From NCBI GenBank assembly GCA_958510875.1, contig OY294068.1:16407282-16471281 (forward strand): 64,000 nucleotides of DNA, in the 5' to 3' direction. Both the position numbers and the translations under genes were made by a program. Source of the stretch: Endomychus coccineus (lineage: Eukaryota; Arthropoda; Insecta; Coleoptera; Endomychidae). The notes beneath the pieces are model-generated. The model was not told the origin of the DNA and made no database searches. It saw only the letters and a program-made list of their open reading frames with translations. Positions 57,630 to 64,000 of the stretch are shown here, one piece after another (positions within the stretch are counted from its first letter, which is position 1; each line of letters opens with the position of its first letter).

Positions 57630-57789
57630 ACACCTAGTATTTGTTGAGCAATATGCCTGAAATTTTCACAGACGGAATACTTCAATATACTCAAGAAATA
57701 ATTAAAGTTCCAATAAAAAACTCCAACGTTATCTCAGTTATCTTCCCTAATCGTGAAAATGAACATTTTTCACAGTTCTACATTCACAC

Positions 57790-58770
57790 ATTTCTATCGT
57801 AAACATTATCCATATAGCCGAGAGTTCGATAACGTCAAAATTATCGCCAGTTAAATGAGTTTGAACGTGGACAAAATATTGGTATGAGGGAGGGTGGATT
57901 TTTATTTCGAGAAATTACCAACCGTATGGGTCGTAACGTTTTAACAGTGTTAAGATGTTGATCAAGATGGTCTGAAGAAGGCCTTCATGAGCGTTGCCAC
58001 TGATCCGGACGTTCTAGGAGAACTGAAGATTGTGAAGAACGCCACCTAAGAACATTGGCCCTAAAAGACAGGTTCTCCAATACACGAGGTGTAGGAAATG
58101 ACTGGATGGAAGCTTTAGGACAAAGGGTTTCCATGGCGTCCGTCTATCGACATATAAGGTCTTTTGGGTTTCGTTCGTACCGACCATTTTTATGCTTTCC
58201 CTTTACTCCACGTCATCGCATTCGTAGGCTGGAGTGGGATAATTAGCGAGTGATCTGTGTGCAGGAATGGCATCATGTGGTCTTCAGTGACGTGTCGCGA
58301 TTTTGTTTGTGGGCCCATGATCGGTGAAGAAGGGTGAGGCGTTTACATGAGGAAAGATGAAATCTGCAATTTGCTGTTGAACGTCATACTGCCCTTACAT
58401 TAGGAGTAATGGTTTGGGGTGCAATACGTTATGGCAGTAGGTCACCTCTAATTTTCATTCAGGGTAATTTGAATGCAGCATATTACATAACCAACGTGTT
58501 GGAATCTGTTGCAGTGTCATATCTTCGGGGATTGATTAATCCAATTTTGCAACAGGATCTCTCGCCGATTGAACATGTCTGGGATATAATCGGTACAACA
58601 CTGAATAGTTCACGCCACCCCCTTCACATTCTAGATAATCTTCGACTTTGTATCCAAGAAGCTTGGGAGGGGATACCTCAAGGCGACATTGATCATCTTG
58701 TTCAAACTGAGCTTCATCGAGTAAATGAGTGCATAAACAATCGCGGTGGGGTCACTCATCGAATAAATTT
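57790..58770 (+). pseudogene. Tc1 transposase relic
   Basis: The plus strand reads RQLNEFERGQNIGMREGG, then REITNRMGRN (the paired-like N-terminal domain), ALGQRVSMASVYRHIRSFGF, then VVFSDVSRFCLWAHD (first catalytic Asp; ESRF is VSRF here), LGVMVWGAIRYGSRSPLIFI, and a fusion of LQQD directly to LSPIEHVWDIIGTTLN (58548-58610). In the family about 35 residues, including the second half of the QQDNARPH box and the W-x-SPD box, lie between these two. So a deletion between two Asp codons removed part of the catalytic site. Stops at about 58003 and 58244. Confidence 0.85.
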
Positions 58771-58889
58771 TTCATTTATGTTTTTTTTCGCTTCAACATC
58801 TAATCATTTACTAGTTACATTTAAGTGACCCTTCTGTGGAAGTTGCTTAACTATTACTAGGTGTTGCAATTTTTATTCAAATCAGTATA

Positions 58890-59200
58890 TGATCTCATTT
58901 ATCTCATGTCGACTTCTGTCAGATAACGATGATGAGGTCGTTCTAGTCCAGACAGAGTCGTATCTGGGGTATGACAGAAAGGGCATGTGTCCTGAGCGCC
59001 AAAGCCGAGGGAAGCCGCTTGCCACTCGTGAAATTAAATCAAAAATTTTGGACTTCCATATGTTGCTCAACACCAGGGGCAACATGAAGCTTTCACGACC
59101 TGAAGAGGTTCTGCGATTCGTCTTCCTGAATCTTCGAATCGCGATTGCAGTTTCAATAGCACGATTTGATGCCGACGTTCGTTGCTTGAACTGAAACTGA
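58890..59200 (-). other. 113-codon open region ending in class alpha sequence, unassigned
   Basis: The minus-strand ORF 59223-58882 has no domain I recognise (SNIWKSKIFDLISRVASGFP is its most distinctive part). Its first part (59160-59200) is class alpha sequence (gaacgtcggcatcaaatcgtg), so it may be the tail of the same element family. The GAAA box is reduced to GAAC there. Confidence 0.3.
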
Positions 59201-59239
59201 TTCTGATACAGAAACCAGTACAATCAATTCCAGTTCAAC

Positions 59240-59340
59240 TCTAAAGCCTGCCCTGAAGATGCACTGGTTGTTGAAACGTCGATATCAAGTCGTGATATTG
59301 TGACGCGGAATCCATACGCATGCCAAGAATGTTTGATAGA
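59240..59340 (+). mobile_element. class alpha terminal scrap with short ribozyme relic
   Basis: CTGAAGA is at 59253-59259, GAAA at 59273-59276, and palindromic ACGT follows. The stem II region is shortened to 13 bases, and stem I no longer pairs (TGCC with GATA). Downstream gacgcggaatccatacg matches the other alpha copies. It faces the minus-strand alpha piece at 59160-59200, so this too is an inverted pair. Confidence 0.6.
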
Positions 59341-60523
59341 TAGATTGCTGATTCTTCGACGGTACATAAAACTAGTCTTTGATTTTCATTATTTCTTGCG
59401 AAACGACAAACATCTATTCTTCGGGGGAACCCCATAAGGACGTAATTAATACAAAGTGCTAATGAGACTCAGGAACATAGGATTCATAATAAAATGCCGC
59501 ATTTGTTAGGTACCATATTGAATAGAGATTGTTTGTGTAGGTAACAGGGTGGAAATTCGACCTTTTGTACTAAACAGCGCACGTTCGCAATAATACACAA
59601 CGATTTCCATAATTTGGTTTTGTACTTAATTGGAAAATAAATTGAACCAATATAAAACCTACGGCATTACCGTTAATACCGCTTACGCTAGCAAATTATT
59701 TCGCAGAGCTCGTTATCACGATGACAGATGATTCGAAGATGACAATGGAACTCATTGTTGAATGAAGATAAGTTAAATCATTTGAATAAAAATATTGTGA
59801 CTCCAACATTTTAGAAAATACAGCCTTATTACAGATACGCATTTGTCTTATATACCCTTGTATCTTCAATTATATTCTACATCAGACCAATAATCCTTGT
59901 TTAGAATTCAACATAGCATGTTTTTGCTCATTCACGTAGGGCCTGGTTAAGGTTGAATGTAGGTCCATGAATACCCGTGTTAATAACGTATGGGTGGGGT
60001 CTGCCCCCGGTATTCTAAATTAAAAGTATTTTATAAACTTTACGCGTGATGCGGACCTCGCTTCAGAGGTTCATAAAAATTAATTACTTTGAGAAAAAAG
60101 GAGAGTTCTTCACCACCTACTCGTTCGTTAAGGTGATATTTTTTTGTTCAGCTAGCCCTTGCTCCTTGAGGGATAACCCATTGTTGCATTAATTCAATTC
60201 ATATATTTTATTTAGATTCCACACTCAAAATGATTAAAATATTTTAAATTTATTTTTATAGTTGCTGAGCTAATGTCTCTATGAAGTAATACAGTAATTT
60301 TCCTGTCAAGTCATGTAGAACCATGATCCAGGTTAATTTTTGTACCAAAGATCATATTTTTCTAAATCAGTTAATAATCTGCTTGTCAAGATTGTAACGA
60401 ATTGAATTCAAGAAATTCATAGAGACTAAATTACTTTATCATATTGTGTTCATATAGGTATGTCAACGAAGAAATTATTTAAATTAAACCTACGAGAGAA
60501 GATAGGCATATGAATTTTTCTTG
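59341..60523. other. unassigned sequence
   Basis: No recognised gene or element. Confidence 0.4.
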
Positions 60524-60640
60524 AAGGTTTGGAGGTTATAGGCATAGGGAAAGACCTCACTAGGCAATGAGTTCAACAACTTCGCCGTTCTATAGAAAAA
60601 TAAAGTCTGGTAAGATTAAAGTTCGGCAGGTTTTGAGCTT
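60524..60640 (-). mobile_element. LINE A-derived 3' fragment
   Basis: The sequence ggaggttataggcataggga, then aaagacctcactaggcaatga and caacttcgccgttc, matches the reversed LINE A C-terminus (compare 16440-16480). It continues into aagttcggcag as in the 20.7-22.7 kb repeat, so it is a copy of that composite unit. Confidence 0.65.
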
Positions 60641-62319
60641 ATAGTCGCGGAAACGAGGCACTGAAGTTCGAAAAAATTTTAACAGTAATACGGATTTTTA
60701 TGCGGTTTTTTGCATTCGATCCGTTAGAGCTTCAGGAAACTTCGTGACCTGAATTGATTCATAAGAAATTGAAAATATGCAATTTGCATGAATAATATGC
60801 ATTTTATAATTACATTTTAAATTGACCGTAAATGCTAAATTCACAATTCGGTTAATAGTGATGAAAATGATTCCAAACTTCATATTAAATGATCAAATCG
60901 ATACATATAATTCACCACTTGTTAACAATTTTGTAAATACACTCCCACCATTATCCACCCCATCCCTCAATTTGTACCACACTCTGATCTCTAATATTAA
61001 AGGACATTCGTTCAGATTTAGCTCCAGTTGATAACTCCTTGCTTTGAAAATGCCACAGTGTGGTGAAACAATTTGTCAGCATTTTTAAATTAAATATTAA
61101 AAGTTTTGTTTAAAATTTGAGTTTCATTCTCCAACTTGCGAAGTATTATGAATTTACACTACGTAAACGCCGAAACCATAGATATACAGCTATACTATAG
61201 TAAAATCACAAATTTATGAAAAATAAAATTGGCAATCGCAAAAATTTAGATCATTTAAACAGCCCAGTAGGGGTTTGTGGGTTTAAAACGTTTAATAGCA
61301 TCAATTTTTGAGTTTTGTCCAGCAAATATGGCTGACTTTATTGAAAGCCCAGATACAATTATCGAGTATACAAATATAGGCGTATGAAAAAGTATTCCCA
61401 TTTATTGCATCAAAATGTCTTTTAGAGAACCTATAGACTCATGGAAAGTTGTTGGTATTCGTGTGTGATTATACTGGACCACAAATATAACTTTTAAATA
61501 CTGTACCAAACGATGATGTTTCCTAGAGTTTCAAATATGGTTTTATACATGATTTCCTTCCGTAAGAAACCAGATTTGGATAGGATCGTATGATCTAAGT
61601 CCCCAACGTCTAGTATATACCTTTTAGTTGTATCAATGTAACTTCTTCATATTGAAGCATCGTGAACTACAAATTTGGTGCTGTTGCAACATTGTGGATA
61701 TTCATTTGATTCTAGCTTCGAATCCAGATTCCTTCGAAAATGGGAAGCTCATCATATCAATTTACATAACCTAATATCCACAATTTTTCATGCAATAACC
61801 CGAACGCTCATGAATATTTACAATTTGGATAGCAGCAGTGGAATTTGTCTAACGTCGAGCAATTTTAAACTCCAATCCTGAGGTAGAAGTAAAACTGAAT
61901 CTGGCAGTGTTCAACCTCAATGCTTCAACTTTGAAATATTAATTCATCTTAAATAAGCGAACTGAAGTTTCGGAGGTAAGACTTTAATAAACTGAGAATG
62001 TTATTCCTAGTTTTACGTCAACTTGCACCATGGCTGATATTTGTATTTCAGTATATTTAATGAATAAGAAGATATTTACTCAAGGTAAAGTAAATAAGTT
62101 GAAATTGATATATTTCTAAGTGAGTCATTACTTCTGTTTGCTCCAACTAAGTCATCAGACTATAGTTAATTTTCCAACAAAGTTCGTATGCAAAATGTAC
62201 TTTTTAGCGACATCGAACATTAAATTGGATGAAATTTTATATTTACTTAGAAGAACATCCTTGTTCGAATATAATTTCGGGTGTATGACCACAAATAGTG
62301 AATATAATACAGCGCATCC
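60641..62319. other. unassigned sequence
   Basis: Short ORFs only (60822-61031, 61675-61881), with no motifs. Confidence 0.4.
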
Positions 62320-62470
62320 TGGATTCAGGGCTGGCTTGAGACTTGAGCTGAAGCCTCAAGCCTGCCCTGAAGATGCCAGCTGTAATGGTTGGCGAAACGT
62401 TGGCATCAAGTCGTGCTATTGTGACGCGGAATTTACCCGGAAGCCATTATCTTTCAAGATTAGCTATTCG
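62320..62470 (+). mobile_element. class alpha terminal segment
   Basis: The longest single alpha copy: ggctggcttgagacttga, cctcaagcctgccctgaag, taatggttggcgaaacg, gtgacgcggaattt and tttcaagattagctattcgc, the last also shared with 47450. Confidence 0.75.
62363..62405 (+). ncRNA. hammerhead-like ribozyme, class alpha, complete core
   Basis: Stem I UGCC (62363-62366) pairs with GGCA (62402-62405). CUGAAGA is at 62367-62373, an extra U at 62374, stem II GCC/GGC at 62375-62377 and 62391-62393, GAAA at 62394-62397, and ACGU at 62397-62400. Position 17 is U at 62401 instead of C, still within the NUH rule but usually slower. Confidence 0.6.
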
Positions 62471-63886
62471 CGAAATACTACCATTCAAGACATATGTTAT
62501 TAGTGTCACTTTGGAAGTAGGTTATGGTTCAACATATTCAAGTCAGTGCGAGTGCAGTGAAGAATTCGTTAGTCAGTCGGTAATCTATTCCTGCTAAGTA
62601 TTTACTTACGGGAAATACAGTAAAAGAATAAAGACCTCACGTTTCAGTTGAACTGCAAACAATTGATAAAATTATAGTGAAAGATTGGTTGAAGTGATAT
62701 CAGTGACAATAAAATAGTGTATTGTTTGTCAGGTATCTAATGGTAAGCCAGTCTAAAAACGACCATTTTGATTTCATTGATTTCCTTTTTTGTTCAGAAA
62801 TTAAATTATTGTTAAAATTGGAATGCAACCAACTAACCAAATTGTAGCCATTACAGGTGGTATTTTTAATGGATAAGGGCGAATATTTCTTATTCATAGT
62901 GTTATAGTGTATCCAAAGTGTGCACTTTTTTTGCTTATTAGGAACATCGGAACTTGTACAATGTGGTCTCGATTTGATTATTCCACCAGTCATATGTGAG
63001 TTCATTCAATTTCCTGGCGCTTATTTATTGACTTTAACAAATTCCAACTATTTCAAAATTCTTACGGTAATTGGAACACAAATATTTAATAATGTGATCC
63101 TGGATGTTATTCCAAGTCGAATTTCATTTAAATTCAATCCATTTCAAGTTGTAGTCAGCCCGAGATGGTGACGTCACAAATTCCAGGTGATGGCCTTCAA
63201 TTGTAGTAGGCTATGCTCTGACTAACAAGATGGTTGAAACAAGTCACTCACTCCTTCTATTAGAGGCTAAATGGGCGTCACAAATAATTGGGCAGCATAA
63301 GCTATATTTTGGAATGAACATTTGCGAAAATATTAAGAAAATCTTGGGTAGTTTTGTTAATTACATACCAAAAACTAGATGTTGCTTCAAAAATTTCACA
63401 GAACTCACCGTGTACATATGGATGTGATTCATACAATTCTCGTGAGCTTTCCAGTGATGATCTTACCTGGAAATAAAAAAAACCAATTAGTGATGAGCAA
63501 TATCAATTGTTAAGTTCATCAATAACATAAGTTACTTCGACACAATAATACGTTGTAAGCTGTTCTGTAAACGCATGTCGTCGTCAAAGACTGCAACCAC
63601 AAAGACGGGATCAAGTCTCCTAGAGACCGATCTTGTATTGAACCGTTGGCGTATATGTTCGTGGTCGCCTTGTCTTGAGGAACGACCGAAATTAAATCGT
63701 CTTGAAGCCGACCTTAATCCACAACTAATGATGTATGTGGGATTTGCGCTGTTATAAGGCTGCTTTCCGTCCACACGGTATTTTCTTTTTCTTCTATAAC
63801 CGCAGAGATTAGCCTCCCTCCGAATATATTGGGTTTCCTTAAACCCGTGATGAGCTTTTATTTTATATGTTTAAATAGAGCGTTTT
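62471..63886. other. unassigned sequence
   Basis: The minus-strand ORF 63774-63532 (RRFNFGRSSRQGDHEHIRQR region) is Arg-rich and less AT-rich than its surroundings but has no motif I know. I could not support an LTR or gene here. Confidence 0.35.
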
Positions 63887-63961
63887 GAGACGAATTCGGG
63901 AGAACACCTAACTGGTGAATTTCGTCTCTAAAACTCTCCAATTGATAAACTATAATTGGAG
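63887..63961. other. cluster of three hairpins
   Basis: GAGACGAA (63887-63894) pairs with TTCGTCTC (63921-63928). Inside it CACC (63905-63908) pairs with GGTG (63914-63917). Eight bases on, CTCCAATT (63936-63943) pairs with AATTGGAG (63954-63961). All stems are perfect. Function unknown; possibly element ends. Confidence 0.6.
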
Positions 63962-64000
63962 GGGAATGTAACACATAACACTGCTCACGAGTTTACTAAA

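Larger units (their letters stand above)
55723..58887 (+). mobile_element. Tc1-type transposon split by a hAT element
   Basis: The left end TACTGATTGAATAAAA and the reversed right end TACTGATTTGAATAAA continue as matching inverted ends through TGCAACACCTAGTA. TA flanks are at 55721-55722 and 58888-58889. The hAT at 55753-57629 and one copy of its 8 bp duplication account for 1885 bp. Without them the element would be 1280 bp, a normal Tc1 size. Confidence 0.88.

Noticed and set aside
63440..63490. Minus-strand splice acceptor next to a donor (ttccag followed by gtaag)
   Set aside because: An acceptor abutting a donor leaves no exon; probably chance.
63230..64000. LTR of a retrovirus-like element
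   Set aside because: No paired repeat, primer-binding site or gag/pol sequence visible in the window.

Overview
The window looks like AT-rich nuclear DNA from an insect and is almost entirely mobile-element debris and tandem repeats. The mix is typical of arthropods: CR1/Jockey-like and R1-like non-LTR elements, Penelope-like elements (PLEs) with GIY-YIG domains, mariner/Tc1 transposases and hAT elements. A beetle is a reasonable guess but the sequence does not prove it. I see no rRNA, tRNA, CRISPR array or complete host gene. One possible terminal host exon lies at 11379-11627, and one unexplained 171-codon ORF at 26415-26930.

Layout. 606-4891 is a satellite array of about 30 units of 142 bp, each unit a diverged dimer of a ~71 bp monomer, with degenerate monomers at its left edge. 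5.7-12 kb holds a ribozyme scrap, an R1-like retroelement relic, a 329 bp hAT MITE with a perfect 8 bp target duplication, and the 3' end of a LINE family called here LINE A. 13-16 kb has a PLE relic and a mariner-type relic. 16.3-18.4 kb is a larger broken LINE A copy. 19.1-20.1 kb is a second PLE class. 20.7-22.7 kb is a decayed tandem repeat made partly from the LINE A 3' end. 23.5-24.1 kb is PLE reverse transcriptase. 27.1-28.1 kb is an unassigned element with long inverted ends. 29-32.5 kb holds R1-like, LINE B and LINE A pieces, the last two fused. 33-34 kb has a hAT MITE and a tandem duplication.

36.36-40.61 kb is the only near-intact element: a non-LTR retrotransposon with ORF1 (333 codons), ORF2 (959 codons, endonuclease plus reverse transcriptase) and a (CTAAA)n tail. 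Its endonuclease has a Tyr where the conserved SDH motif normally has Asp.

41-54.9 kb is a dense pile of relics: a mariner, RNase H fragments, PLE pieces split by a hAT/P-like MITE, R1-like fragments in opposing orientations, and a mariner-like element with TA-flanked ends. 55.7-58.9 kb is a Tc1 element split by an 1877 bp hAT whose 8 bp duplication is intact. The last 5 kb is mostly unrecognised, with two ribozyme scraps and a hairpin cluster.

The most interesting recurring signal is a set of short hammerhead-ribozyme-like motifs in three sequence classes, each with a palindromic stem III (ACGT, ACGTACGT, ACTATAGT). This is the architecture expected of ribozymes that work as dimers, and two of the three classes (beta and gamma) sit next to recognisable PLE coding relics here. 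Two copies with complete cores lie head to head at 47242-47390.
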